Positions 12,026-24,161 of a stretch of 64,000 nucleotides of DNA are shown one piece after another. Where the stretch lies: the NCBI RefSeq assembly GCF_000708205.1, contig NW_014575560.1, positions 560,501-624,500 of the forward strand, written 5' to 3'. A model generated the notes under the pieces. That model made no database searches. It saw only the letters and a list, made by a program, of their open reading frames with translations, and had not been told where the DNA came from. Position 1 is the stretch's first letter; each line of letters opens with the position of its first letter. This DNA comes from Mixia osmundae IAM 14324. Taxonomy: Eukaryota > Basidiomycota > Mixiomycetes > Mixiales > Mixiaceae. The position numbers were made by a program, and so were the translations under genes.

Positions 12026-15000
12026 ATGGCAGACTATGCACATGCTCTCGCTTCGGGCGTAGAAGAGGACGTGCAAGTCAACCAGCGCGCACTCATTGAC
12101 AAGATCCTGGCACGCTACTCTGGCGAATATACGGGTGAGCACCTTGCCCTTGATCGCTGGCTTGCGCTTGATCTGAGGACGAGCAGTCTTTCGCGAGCTC
12201 TTGCAGAATGCAGATGATGCCACGGCCACAGAAGTACATATACATTTCCAGACCGCAACGGCGGCATCACAACTCAGCCAGCACGAGCCTCTCAGTCGCA
12301 TCGTCGTCAGAAACAATGGCGCTGTCTTCTCCTCCGACGACTGGAGTAGACTAGCTACCATCGCTGCAGGCAACCCCGATCAGGACAAGATCGGCGCGTT
12401 CGGCGTTGGCTTCTACTCGCTCTTCTCCCTGTGCGAGTGCCCACTCGTCGCATCAGGCAGAGAGATCATGGGTTTCAATTGGCGGGATGGGAAGGATCAG
12501 CTCTACGTCAAGCGGGCCAGGAATCCAGACGAGTCAGACATCGCACAGCGGTGGACGAGCTTCATCATGGATCTCAGAAAACCGATGCCGCTCTATCCCA
12601 TCGAAGCCTTCGTTAGATTTCTCTCAACCGCGCTCGCATTCACTTCAAATGTACGATCGATCACGCTGCAGTATCAGGAGTACACGCTCGCAATCATCAC
12701 AAAGTCTGCCGCTCCTACACGGCCAATGGCCCTGGCAGACAATCTGCATTCATTGAGTCCAACGCGGATGATGCGCATTACTGCAGTAGATCAACAGAGC
12801 GTTCAGATCACCGCCAAAGTCATGCGCTGGGTAGCACTAGAAGGAAACAAGACCATAGCAGCCGAAAAGGCTAATGCTTCGACATCAAGCCCCATCTCGA
12901 GTTCCATCACAAAGTCGACCAATCTCGCAAGCCGTATGCTCTCGTCTGCCTTTGGCATATCGCATACTACCAAGCCAACACGTCAGCATGCTTCAGGCTC
13001 GACCACACGTGCAGCCGAAGAAGAGAGTACACCGCTAGCTATCGACGATCCCGTCGAGCTACTCACAGTCGTCCTCTTCTTACGCATACTCACCGCGCAT
13101 GTCAAGGTGCAGCTTGCACCCGCTTTCGCCGCAGAGATGGAACGAGCAACCAAGAAGGCTCCCCCAAAATCCACGAAAGTCCAGCTGCTTTTCAACTCTT
13201 CAGATGAATATGAAGCCAGTCGAGCCGCATCCAAAAAGGGGGATACTTCGCAAACACGGCGAGAGACAGAAGCAAGACGGATCTTCGACGGGCTGTCATC
13301 CGATCTAGACAAGCAAGGCAGGGTCTTCATCGGCTTTGCGACTCACCAGACGACGGGCTGTGCCGCATCGCTTGCTGCTCGTTTCGTGCCCACAGTCGAG
13401 CGAGAGAGCATCGATTTTCAAGCACCACATGTCACCGAATGGAATCGGGAGCTACTCTGGGCAGGTGGTATGCTAGCACGAGCGACTTATGATGCCGAGC
13501 TGGCCGAGATCCGGTCAATCTGGGCAAGTCTTCAGCAAGGCGGAAAGGCGCCTGACGAAGAGAGTCTGGCATGGCTGCATCGTCGATCGATCCATGCCAT
13601 GCGCTTTTTCACCTTTGCGACGTCGACGCCTTCCAGCGTTGTTGCGCAAGATACGGCCTTTCACTTCTTCTCAGCAGCTCGCGACAACAGCTTCATCGTG
13701 ATGAGCAGCGTTGGGCCTATGTCAGCCTCTGAAATCCGGCTGCCTTCGATCGAGCTTTCATTCCTCAAGAAGCTGCCGACCTTGCCTACGGCAATAATGG
13801 AGGGCGCACCTGGCCTGATCGGCCTTCTGCGCCAGCGCTCACTCTTGCGAGATGCGTCGCTTGACGATGTCCTTGCCGAGCTGCAAACGCGGGCCCTCAC
13901 TGTCGAAGAGATGCGGTCCTGCTTGACTTGGTATCTCTCGCTTGCAAAGGATGCATCGTATCAACCCTCTCTTCTCGATCGGTTCCTATCGGTCGCACTG
14001 CTTCAAGTCGATACGGGCAAAGAAGAGCGTATCGTACCTCTGAGCACTATTGAGACCGTGCTTAACACTCGTTCGATCTCCATACCGCCAGAGTTAAGGT
14101 TGCCACCGACTTGCCTGCCGTACGCGCTCAGCCGGACGTTCAACGCTGATGAATTGCGGCGTGTCTTCCGCTGGTCGGATCTAACAGCTGCGGCATGGCT
14201 AAGACATCTCTTCAGCGCACAAATGACCGGTTCCGAAGCCGAGCCAGCCACGAACATTCTGGGCAATCAATTGTTCGCTGAAAAGGTACTGACATCGCTT
14301 GCTCGCATCTGGCCGGGTCTGTCAGCTTCGAATCAGCAGGAAGTGCTATCAGTGGCACGTGAGATGCCCTTTGTGCCTACTAAGAACGGGCAGCGACGGG
14401 CGACAGAAGCCTACTTTGCAAATGTTGACTTGTTCGAGGATTTGGCGATCGTCACACTGCCGAGCGGTCACGAGGTAAAGGGTAACCTGCAACGCTTCTT
14501 GCTCGCGCTAGGCGTCAGGAAACACCCTGAGATGCAGCTTGTCTTCACACGCCTGGTAGGGGGCGGCGCATGGTCTCAGCAGGACCTTGCTAGGCACCTC
14601 GTCAGCCGCAAAGCAGACCTGTCCAGCGAGGAGCTGACACGGTAAGCTCATGCGACCGCGGACATACTCACACGTTGACATGCTCAAATAGGTTGGTCGA
14701 TACAGCTTGTTGGCCGCGCGAAGGCGAAGCTGCGCCTGCGCCGGGTGGGCGTCGGAAGCTCTACAAAGCGCGCGATCTCTTCGAACCTCAGGAGAATCTG
14801 CGTACGATCGGACTGCCACTACTGGACTGGCCAACTGGCAAATGGAGGCCGAATTCTGACGAGGGCCGTTTCCTTCTCGACTCTCTAAGATTGCGCAAGA
14901 CACCTACGGTCAAAGATCTGCTCGAGATTGCGTCGGATCCTTCGAGACCTATCCAGCAGCAGAAAGCGCTTACATACTATGTTGGGCACTTCACGTCCAG

Positions 15001-17448
15001 CAATTATGCTTCGGCATTCGATCCGAAGCATCATGATCTTCCATTTGTGCCTTGCTTGCTCAGCGATGGCTCGGCAACTTACGCTCGGCCCTCAGAGGTC
15101 TTCACAAGCAAGGCCGCTGCACTTCTAGGTTTCCGGGTCGTTCACAGCAGCTATGCTTCAGAAGCTGTCAAGTTTGGTCTGCGCTCCGATCCCAGCAGTA
15201 CTGCCCTCATCGACGCGCTGCTCGCCAGACCGCCGCCAACAATAAGCCAGGCCTCGGCCATCTTTGGTTATCTTTCAACACGCGTCGCTTTCTTCAGCGC
15301 CGCCGAGCTTGCACGGTTGAAAGCAGCCCCTTTCGTATTTATCAAAGACGGCAAGGGAGAAAGCTTCCAAGCTCCAGGCGAGCTGTACTTCTCGACGGGC
15401 AGCTCGACCTTGCGTTCTCTCATCAAGACGGTTGATTTCGGCTCCGAAGCCAGGCCCTTCCTATCCGCAGTTGGTGTCAAAACAGAACCATCTACGATAG
15501 AGATTGCGCAGATGATCGTCAATGATCCCAAAAAAATATATGCCCTTGCCGGCTCGGCATCAGAGTACCTTGCTATCCTTCGTCAGATAGCGAGCAGCTC
15601 GAAGACAATTCCTTCGTCACTTCAGCGTCAGATGCGTACCGCAGCTTGGCTTCTTGGCTCGCGCAGATTGCCGACCTCGCAGAAGTCCAGAGCAGGGCGG
15701 AAACGGTCAGATTCGGACGACGAGGACGAAGACGACGGCTTGATATCATATGACCTATGCCGAGCACAAGATCTGGTCGTAATCGATGATTCAAATACAG
15801 CGATCATCTTTGCAGATTCAATCAGTGCCTGCCCACAAGAGGATGTGCTGGAAGCGCTTGCAGAGTCGCTTGGTGCGCCTCGCATCTCAGCTCTCGTCAC
15901 ATCGCGCTATAATACGACTGGATCCGTCAGATCTGCGACTCAACGGTCGCAAGACTTGCAGAAGCTCGTCTTTGAACGGACTGCCCTATTCTTGCACGAA
16001 CGGCAGACTTACCAGCGGCAAGATGTCAAGCGAGACGCTGAATGGGTCAAGTCGCACCTCAGCGTTGGCATTGTAGACAGCCTGGAATTTGTTCGTCACC
16101 ACAAGTCTTTGGAGCTTTTCTGGTCTGACGTTCGTGCAGCATCGGACATTGAAGCATCAAACGGTAGTAAAAACGCATGTGACAAGCGCATCTGCAGCTG
16201 CGACTCTTGAGGATGGACAACGCAAGCTCATGCTATATCTCGCGGCCAATATCCCCGAGATCGATTATTTCGAGGTTGCAAGCAGTCTTTGTCGGCTCAT
16301 ATTGACGAAGCCGAAGCTGCAAGATTCGCTGCTGTTCATGACTCTACTTCAGACTTCGCTCAAGAATCTCAAGCGACGTGGGTTCAATGTCGACCGCGTC
16401 TTGAACGCCAGACGACTCGAGAAGGAAGCTGAAGAGCAGCGCCGGCGGGAGATGGAGCGCGAGGAGGCTGCTGCATTGCTGCGTAAACCCTTGCCAGACA
16501 AGAACGCTGCTTATACGGGTGAAGAGCCAGCCAGCAGCTCTGGCGATGCCATGGTTAGACGCTCCTCTATCGAAAAGTCTGAGCATCAGCAAGTATTCAA
16601 GGGCTCCACTGCCGACACACTCCAAGCAAACGCTGGGCCCTCGCCCAATTTTTTCAACGCGTTTAAGAAGAAACTACTGTCAACTCAGTCTGGCCATCAC
16701 CCCTTGCCGGTCGCCGTGGCCGGTAAGTCTCAGGCGAGTCAGTTTGAGCAGAAGCAAATCGTAAGACAGCCGCAAGCTTCCGGCGGCCTGCCAGATCCTA
16801 AAGGCACCGCGTCACCGCTGTCAGACATCAAGCAAAACGTTCTTCGGGCGGTCGCATCATCTCGTCCAGACTTTCAGCAATCCGTTGAAAGCAAGACCGA
16901 GCTACGGCAGGTCAAGGAGTCAGAGGGAACGTATTGCGACGCTTCGGGCGCTAACGCAGATCTCGCTTTCTTTGCCGATGTTGCTGGATTGCGATTCTTT
17001 GTATCGCAAGCAGTTCTGCAGCCGAGCAACATCATCAACGAGCATGGCGATGCCCTCGTCCGCTTCATTGTGCGTTTTTCTACTGAGAGACACAGACTAT
17101 TTGCTCATCGAATCGCAGAACATGATTGTCAAGCCAATCGGACGGGTGTTTTCAGTTGATCCGCGCAGCTTGCACGTGTTTTACGATCTGGGAGGACCGT
17201 TGATCGCATTCAATCGAGGCGGCAGCATCTATCTCAACCTGCGCTTCTACCTGTCCTGGCACGATCAGCAGGTCATCGCAGGCGACCTCACTGAAGCTCT
17301 CATCTCATGCTTCTTCACTGTCAGCCACGAGCTTGCGCACAACATTTCACTCGCTCACGATGCGCAATTTTCGTTCTATGCATCTGCCATCAGCGAGCAG
17401 TATCTCTCAAGATTCATGGCGTCGCTGAATGTTGTATCGCCACCGTAG
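12026..17448 (+). CDS. Giant Hsp90-fold (HATPase) protein, DUF3684 / sacsin-like
   Basis: Five exons (introns 12135-12186, 14642-14691, about 16164-16197, 17070-17118) encode ~1,745 residues. The N-terminus carries a GHKL ATP-binding site: FRELLQNADDATATEVHIHF (N-box Asn and Asp) and DKIGAFGVGFYSLFSLCE (G-box), the arrangement of sacsin and Hsp90. The remainder is a long fungal-conserved region (DUF3684) of unknown function, with a charged Arg/Glu coiled segment (RRLEKEAEEQRRREMEREE) near residue 1,440 and a C-terminal SHELAHNISLAHDAQ block. ATP-dependent chaperone activity is plausible from the fold but is inference. The fourth junction needs an intron of only about 34 nt, so that boundary is the least certain. 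It is divergent from the FAD gene. Confidence 0.88.
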
Positions 17449-17826
17449 AATGCATCAATCTGCCTATGTATCAGACGCTGCGATATCCGGATATCTCGAT
17501 CAGTGCAACATTCTTTGTATCTGCTGCGCGATCGAGGTCGCCAAAGACGTTGCCTGAAGATGCGGTGCTCGTCTTGCGCTTGCAGGGCCGCTGTTACGCC
17601 GCACGTGTCGAACGCGTCGAGCGAACCGCGCGTGCTCGCCCGCCCGATTGGTATTTCTAATTCTATCCGCATCTATATAACTGGCCATCAGTCTTCGACG
17701 GCTCACGACTGATCCGCAGACCGACTTGACACAGCGAATTTTGAGCATCCTTCACTGAGGCAACACACCGCCGTCACACTCATTCACTTGCACATCGCAT
17801 TCATTGACACTGATCACTCAGCAAGT
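17449..17826. other. Intergenic stretch, no gene seen
   Basis: Spacer between two tandem + strand genes: the 3' flank of the HATPase gene and the promoter of the secreted-protein gene. Short frames exist on both strands but have no recognisable motif or splice support. Confidence 0.5.
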
Positions 17827-18752
17827 ATGGTCGTCACAACAAACATCGCATTCGCTGTTGCTCTCATGGCGGCATCGGCTCAAGCAGCTTATGACTATAC
17901 ACCCACTGCGCCCAAGTACTCGATCTCAAAGACAGACTGGACGATCCAGTTCCCTGCTGTCATGCCGCGACCGCAAGTCCCCGCCTACACAGAGTTCTAC
18001 CGTCTGTGGAGAGCTGCGTGCATCAACTATGTCGGTCCTCGTGGCTATCACCATGTCGTCGACATGTTCAACATCTCGACTCCTGGCTACGTGCAGACTC
18101 GCTGCGGAGGCATCCACAAGATCAGCGAGTCTGTCTGGGATCCCCATGGACAAGTCTTCGACATGACACCCGCGGTCGCTGCTGCAGTGAAAGGTGCTAA
18201 GATTGTGGGCAAGATGGGCGTCTACTACTCGCCTAACGGTGCTAGCAAGCCTGTGACTACCCCGCCGGCCAGCAGCACAAGTGTCACCGCGAGTAGCACA
18301 AGCACGACTGCCACTAGCACTACCTCGGTGGCATCTCCCACTGCGACGATCGCGCCAGAGCTCTACATTGTCCAAGTGAGATAGTCTGCGGTCCTGAATG
18401 GGCACAAAGCTGACTGCTGCACAAGGCACCTACTGGTAAATCTGCAAAGTCTTATTCTGGTAGCTTTAAGAGCGCATGCAAGAAGGCAGGCGGCAAGCCT
18501 CTGGTGGCCACTGCTTCTTCCAGTAAGCAATTGACCTATGCACACGCACCCCGAGCTCACAGGCATGCAGCCACTGTCAAGGCTTTCTGCGGTCAGGGGA
18601 CAGCAGATATAACAATGGCCATCATCACAAAGACAGGTGGCTCAGTCGTCACTCAGTCCACTAACGCGAAGAAGGCAGCCGCAGCACGCGCTAGACGTGC
18701 TGCTCGCGCTGCTAAAGCTGCTCACAAGTCTCGCCGCTCACGCAAGGCATGA
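17827..18752 (+). CDS. Secreted protein with duplicated two-Cys module and basic Ala/Lys/Arg tail
   Basis: Two exons (intron 18376-18425, GTGAGA donor) give 291 residues. A clear signal peptide (MVVTTNIAFAVALMAASAQA) is followed by a domain with two cysteines (WRAACINYVG and QTRCGGIHKI), a Ser/Thr-rich linker likely to be O-mannosylated, and a second, shorter domain again with two cysteines (FKSACKKAGG and KAFCGQGTADI). After each second Cys the pattern CG-x-I-x-G-x-V recurs, suggesting an old internal duplication. The protein ends in a striking basic run of Ala, Lys and Arg (ARARRAARAAKAAHKSRRS), resembling a linker-histone tail or nuclear signal. I recognise no family. Candidate roles are cell-wall protein, secreted effector or antimicrobial; none is established. 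Confidence 0.75.
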
Positions 18753-18894
18753 TACGGGCACACGGCGCTACGGGCTTTCGGCTTTCTTTCATCGTCTGAT
18801 TTGGCAAAAGCTTTGCCTGTATGTAGTCAATTTTGATTGCACGTGGCAATTGAACAACAATGCAGTCGCTTGAGCTACAACAAAATCTCGCTCA

Positions 18895-21800
18895 TTATAC
18901 ATTGCGGCCCGCCCGCTTTGCATTCCGTCGAGCCGACTTGCTCGAGCCGCTGCTGCCTGTAGATGAAGGTGATGCGCCACTGGGCGAGTTCGAAAGTGAA
19001 TCAAGGCCGTGGGGTTTGAGTGTGCCAGGGATTATCTTGGCTGGCACCGATGCTCCTGGCGAGGTGGCGGAGGCGAGCTGCACATCAGTAAAGTCAGTCG
19101 CAATCGTTGGCGGAGCTTGCTTCGCCTCATCGCCTTGCCAGTCCGGCCGAGCCAGTGAGCTTCGCTGCTCGTCAAAGAGTCCGATCGCGAAATCGTCATA
19201 ATCCTCCTCGCCTTCCAGCGAGAGCCTTTCCATGGGTGCAGTGGCAGCCGCCACTTCCTTCTTCTCCTCGCGTCCAGGCGAGTCAGACTCCCATTTCGCC
19301 CAGTCATCAGCAACATCATTGCCATCGCTCATGCTAGTGATGGGAGTCGAGACATGATCGTTTGCCGCACTGTTGCATTCTGGCAGGTCTCTGGCTTCTT
19401 CTGCAAGTATAGCATCGTCATCTTCGAAGCTGACGCTGATTTCGCTCGTTGTACGACCCTCGCGGGATAGCCGACGGGTACTCGTCGTGGCCGCACGTTC
19501 TAGCTCCCGCCTTACCCGGCCAAGGCCGACTTGTATATGCGAGAAGGTGGGCGCTGAATCGCGCCAGCTGCCATGTCGGCCCCGCGCGCCATTCGGAAAC
19601 GTCGGAGTGAGAGACGAGGGTGATAGGGATCCAAAGACTGTAGGGTCTTGGTCGAGCACAGTGTGCATTGCAGACCTGATCGGCGCGCCGTATGGCGACG
19701 GTACTGCGTCTGATAGAACCTTGCCATCGACCTTGACATCCTGTCGAACTTCAATCGACCTTGATTGGAAGGCAAATATGCCTTTGCTGAGTTCCGCTAG
19801 CGCTAAACTGCCATGAAGCACGGCAAAGTCGAATTGATGGGAAAGATAGATCGATTTTGGCAGCACGAGAGGCGAAGAACTGTACGTCTCCAACTCAGCT
19901 TCGGCAGTCCAGTTGGTCTTTCGAGCTAGGCGATCGCTTTCGCTCGGCTGGTCCGCAACAAGCTGCGCGGTTTCGCCCAAAGCGGGAGCCAGCGACCATG
20001 CAGCACAGGGTGTGATGCTTGCCGTCAATGCGAGTGCTCCTTCTGGTAGGTGAGTGCGCATCATCTGCGTCAGACCTGATCTAGCGCCAGCGACGACCTC
20101 TGACGAGATGCCGACGGTGACTGGTGATGCATAGTGCATGCCATAGAGCTGCAGCAAGCTGTGGATGGGGTCAAAGGCAACAAAGAAGCATGCTGATGAA
20201 GGGTTACGCTGCGTTATAGCCGAGAAATGAGCTGCAAATTCCGTATCTTGCAAGAGGGCTTCGTTATAGCCTGTAAAGATGAGAGACTGTGCAACGGGAG
20301 GCGTCGGTGTCGAAGTGGGATCGACTGCAGCTTGTGTCCGTTGCATACGCGCGACAGTCGAGCTGACGATCGATAAAGGCGCCATGTCTTCTGAATTGAT
20401 CAGCATGGTTGACGCATGCGTAAAAGGGGTCGGTGCACCGCCGAGCATCTGGATCGCATACATATCTACAGCAGCATTAGTATGCAGACGTCCATGAATA
20501 CCGACACATACGCAGGGTGCCACGTGTAGTTGCCAACGTGACGTGACGAGCATCAGCCGACCAAGAAGCCGCCGTCACATTCGCAACTGTCATGCCCCGG
20601 TTGAGAGTATACCGATGCCAGACCTTGCCGGGCGATGAAGAGCTGAAGCTGGGCTGCCTGAGCTCAAAGATAGTGAAGGAACGACCTTGCACTGAGGCAG
20701 TAAGCAGCATATTGCCAGACGGGCTCAGGCTGAGCAGTGCAAGAGCAGAATGAGTCGGACGAAAATGGGAGAGCACAGCAGGTGCTGCCGCTTTGTCTCG
20801 TTCGTCTTCGGGCCCCGGCTGGCTGCGCTCGATGTCGATCACTTTGACAAAGCCGAAGTCGTACGCCGCATCTTCCTGATACGTCGCTAGCTCCGCTGGA
20901 CTTGCCCCGGTGGTGGGCGCCGAACGAGAATAAGATGACGATGCAGGAGGAATGCCGGCGAGTGGCTCGGGCGCGTTCCACTTGTTGAGCGTTGCCCTGA
21001 CGTTGTTGAAGACGCCTTCGCTGAGCCGCCTGGCGGTCTGCGTCGCTTGTGCACCTGTGACACCGAGCGCAGTCTGCGTCAGTGAACGGTTTGGGCCTGA
21101 CTCTTGTTGCTCAAAGGGTCCCGAGGCCGTTCGTCCGATGATGCCTGAGCCAGCAGTGCGAGGGAGAGCGATAGTGGTTGCATAGGCTAGCTGACGCTTC
21201 AGACCTAGGCAAAAGATAGGCTTGCTGGGCACGTCCATGATTGGGAAACGCGGTAGGCTTTCGAGCGTGTCAAGCGCAAAGACATGTATGGACGGCATGG
21301 GTCGCTCGCAAGCCAAGGCGATATATCGATGGTTGACCTGCATATCCACTATCTTACCGGGCAAAGATGTCGATGCGACTTGTGCTGAGGTGGCCGAATC
21401 GTACAGAATCAGTTGAGCAGGCATGCCTCGATTTGCGATCGCCATACGTAACGCATCAGGATCGTCTACGGAATAGAAAGGCACAACGATGGCATCGCTG
21501 CCATCTGTGTTGAGTTTCAGATCTTTGAGATCGAGAGAGAAGGCGAGTCGTATGCGTCTGAGATCAGAGGTCTCCCAGGCCTGAAGGAGGCCGGATGTCT
21601 GCATGACGAGCAAGAGCCGACGTCGCTTGAGCGGGTGCCATTTGGCCCATCGGACGCGAGCGCTTGGCGGCAGCTCCGGTACAATGGGTTTATCCCCTTC
21701 ATCCTGACTTTGCCGCTCAAGCTCCGCGAAGGGGTCAAGCTGGTCCGAGTGTTCAGGAGGATCGAGTGGCGGCAGGCTCGCTGAGAAGCCGGCTTGCCTG

Positions 21801-22019
21801 CCGGAGCCTGACGATGATCTGAGCGAGGTTCTCAGTGGCAGGCTGTGCACGGCAGATGACCAGGTCTGAATAGTGGAAGCGAGGTTCTGCAAGTTGGTCC
21901 TAGGCCTGTCGTGCGCGGCGAGATGAGTCACTGGCGGACCAGTCTGGGCGATGGACTCACCTGATCAACTCTGGTGTGATGATCATCCCGGGCCTTTCAT
22001 CGCTGCTCGAACTTGGCAT
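18895..22019 (-). CDS. BCAS3-like WD40 autophagy protein
   Basis: Three exons (introns 21906-21960 and 20466-20511) give about 1,007 residues from the ATG at 22019 (MPSSSSDERPGMIITPELI). The first half is a beta-propeller: RVRWAKWHPLKRRRLLLVMQ, a run of WD-type blades, LSLSPSGNMLLTASVQGRSF, and then HRYTLNRGMTVANVTAASWS, which matches the signature of BCAS3 (LHRG repeat region). Exon 3 adds the family's C-terminal NWTAEAELETYSS block and a long Ser/acidic tail. In animals BCAS3 works with PHAF1 at the phagophore assembly site; a role in autophagy or cell polarity here is inferred from family only. Both introns keep frame exactly; the second contains a TACTAAT branch site. Confidence 0.82.
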
Positions 22020-22708
22020 CTTGACTGCCGAGGATGACAAAGGTCAGGCACCTTTGGGCGCAGTCGCCAGCAGTGGCAGCAGTGACAGCGAAGCGCGGAG
22101 TACTAGCAGCAGAGCCGAGGAGCTCTCGTGGCTCCCAAGATGGACGAGGAAGCTAGCGAATGATCATACCTTGCTTTGCTGCCTAGTACATCCCGCAGCT
22201 GTGTTCCTTGCGTTCAAGCTTTGATGGGGCGGATACGTCCAGATCTGCAGAGTGGGCGACGAGAGCGAAGGAGCTCCGGTGGCCTCGCTCAGCGTATGGC
22301 AGGCTGAGGCGAGACAAGTCGCCTCGGCTACAGCGCGCACGGTCGATGACTGCCGATAGAGCCTGCGCAAGGTGTTCACGTGTGTAAACAGAAGCGCGTC
22401 GGGTCTAATCGATGCTCAGCGCCAACCTCACGCAACTCACCGTCACTGTAGGTCAACGTCGACCTTGCGCGAGTGACCAGTGGCGTCGTAGAGACACGCT
22501 GGGACCAGCGGCCTGCCACGCTTCATTCTGGCTGCCGTATACAATGCATCCTTGCGCGAGTAAGCTATCATGAGGGCGGCGCGAGCGATCAATGCTGCCC
22601 ACTGCCCGTACTCGCCTCGTCCTTGATGCCCATCTTGCCCGAAGTGAACTGCTTTGCCCACTGAAGGACAGGCCAGAGAAGTAAGCACACCGGCCGCTCT
22701 AGTGGAGG
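22020..22708. other. Gap between BCAS3-like and small membrane-protein genes
   Basis: 689 nt with no convincing gene. On the minus strand an ATG at 22712 opens a 90-codon frame overlapping the upstream stop (ATGA), but its translation has no motif I know and no homologous splice extension was found. The interval most likely holds the 3' UTR of the small gene and the promoter of the BCAS3-like gene. Confidence 0.4.
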
Positions 22709-23042
22709 TCATGACCCACTAGCATCGATGGGATCCACCGCGTTGGCGGATTGTGCCTGACCTGTCATGTCCGTGTCAGCCTGCCATGCCACCGGCCACC
22801 CTTGTAGAAGCAGTGCACCCACCTCGGCGGCTGCAGAGTACTGCCATATCCCGTAGCAGATGAAGACCATGCTTGCGCCGACGAGGGCGGTGTTCGATTT
22901 CCAATTTGCAGGCCTCGTCCACCAGCCACCTGGGAGCGTCACCCTTCAGTCTGCGAGCATTGCATGGCCTGTGAGCCCGTATAGACTGACCTGATGGCGT
23001 CCAGACTTCCTTCGGGTACGGGTAGCGAGCTCCGCCCTGCAT
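22709..23042 (-). CDS. Small conserved fungal membrane protein
   Basis: Two exons (intron 22930-22990) encode 90 residues. The N-terminus MQGGARYPYPKEVWTPSG joins exactly across the splice to GWWTRPANWKSNT, a tryptophan/proline-rich block that I associate with a small protein family conserved across fungi, followed by one predicted membrane span (ALVGASMVFICYGIWQ) and a short polar tail. Size, single span and an uncharged N-terminus resemble small mitochondrial inner-membrane subunits, but the role is unknown and no targeting sequence is obvious. Its ATG lies only 8 nt from an upstream-facing ATG on the + strand, so it shares a promoter with NAA30. Confidence 0.7.
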
Positions 23043-23277
23043 TGCAACGATGAGCCCGTCGAGGCGATGCTCGGGCCTGACGAGACTCACTGAGCTCGAA
23101 CGGAGTGTCGGCCTCTGTTTGGGTGAGATGAATGCGTCAGCCACAGAGGACAGCCACGGAGCATCAACGCACCATCCTGGCGTCCGCGGCGGCTGTGGGA
23201 GACGAGCAGTCAAGCCGATCAGTGCTCAGGCCAGCAGCAGCGAGTTTCGCGTCGTGTGGTCTCCAGGCGGGCAGCGG

Positions 23278-24161
23278 ATGAAGAATGGCTCGCTCGAGGC
23301 AGCCGTCTCCAATGTCAGCCTTCAGTCACCGACACCGCCTCGTTCGGATGGACCGGCTCCCATCATCCAGTTTCGCTTCTACGCCGGCGAGCTTGACGCA
23401 GTTCAGCGGCTCATAGAGACCGAGCTGTCTGAGCCTTATACGGTCTACGTCTATCACTATTTTCTGCGCACATGGTCCGCAATCACTGTTGCATACTTTT
23501 GCGAGCTCACGCGTGACGGCAGGCCGCAGCTATGTCTCTTGGTGACCTGTCTGCGGGGTCTCTGAAGCTCAAAATTAATCGCCTCGCAGGCTTACGACAT
23601 GTCAAGCGAGCCAGCCGAAGCTGTAGGCGTCATCGTATGCAAGCTCGACGTACACAAGAGTGGCCGAAGGCGTGGCTATATCGCCATGCTCTCCATTCGG
23701 CCAGACAGAAGAAAAAGAGGCATTGGTAAGACACGCGACCGAGTGCCTTCGACACTCCATCTGATCCACGAGACAGCCCAGCAACTCGTCAAGCTGGCCA
23801 TCGACAGCATCGTCGACGAGGGTGCCGAGGAGGTACGCATGCCCTTGACGCATCTGCGTCGATGATGATGCCTTCCCCAGATCGTACTCGAGACAGAGGT
23901 CGATAACGCAGGCGCGCTCGCGTTATACGAAAAGCTAGGCTTCATCCGCGATAAGCGACTGCACGCCTTTTACATCAATCGAAAGGTCAGCACGAACGTT
24001 AACTGGGCACTTCTTGCGCATACTGATCGCAACGAGACCAGTCTGCGTTTCGACTGGTATTACCTATCGAGGCACCGATTCTGCAATTTGACAATACTCA
24101 ATCTCAACAACAAATCGATACTGACGCCGGTCAATCAGGCGAAGAAGGAGGAGTCGCTTGA
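23278..24161 (+). CDS. NAA30: NatC catalytic subunit Naa30 (Mak3)
   Basis: GNAT-family enzyme that acetylates N-terminal Met followed by hydrophobic residues, co-translationally in the NatC complex. Six exons (introns 23475-23522, 23542-23589, 23726-23776, 23833-23880, 23986-24041) join to LSEPYTVYVYHYFLRTWPQL, RRGYIAMLSIRPDRRKRGIA (acetyl-CoA loop R-x-x-G-x-A), IVLETEVDNAGALALYEKLG and the family C-terminus AFRLVL. The first donor is GTCCGC. In-frame ATGs also occur at 23050 and 23128; 23278 is preferred because the upstream part is unconserved and would collide with the divergent neighbour. The last 31 nt overlap the 3' end of the condensin gene on the other strand. Confidence 0.9.
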
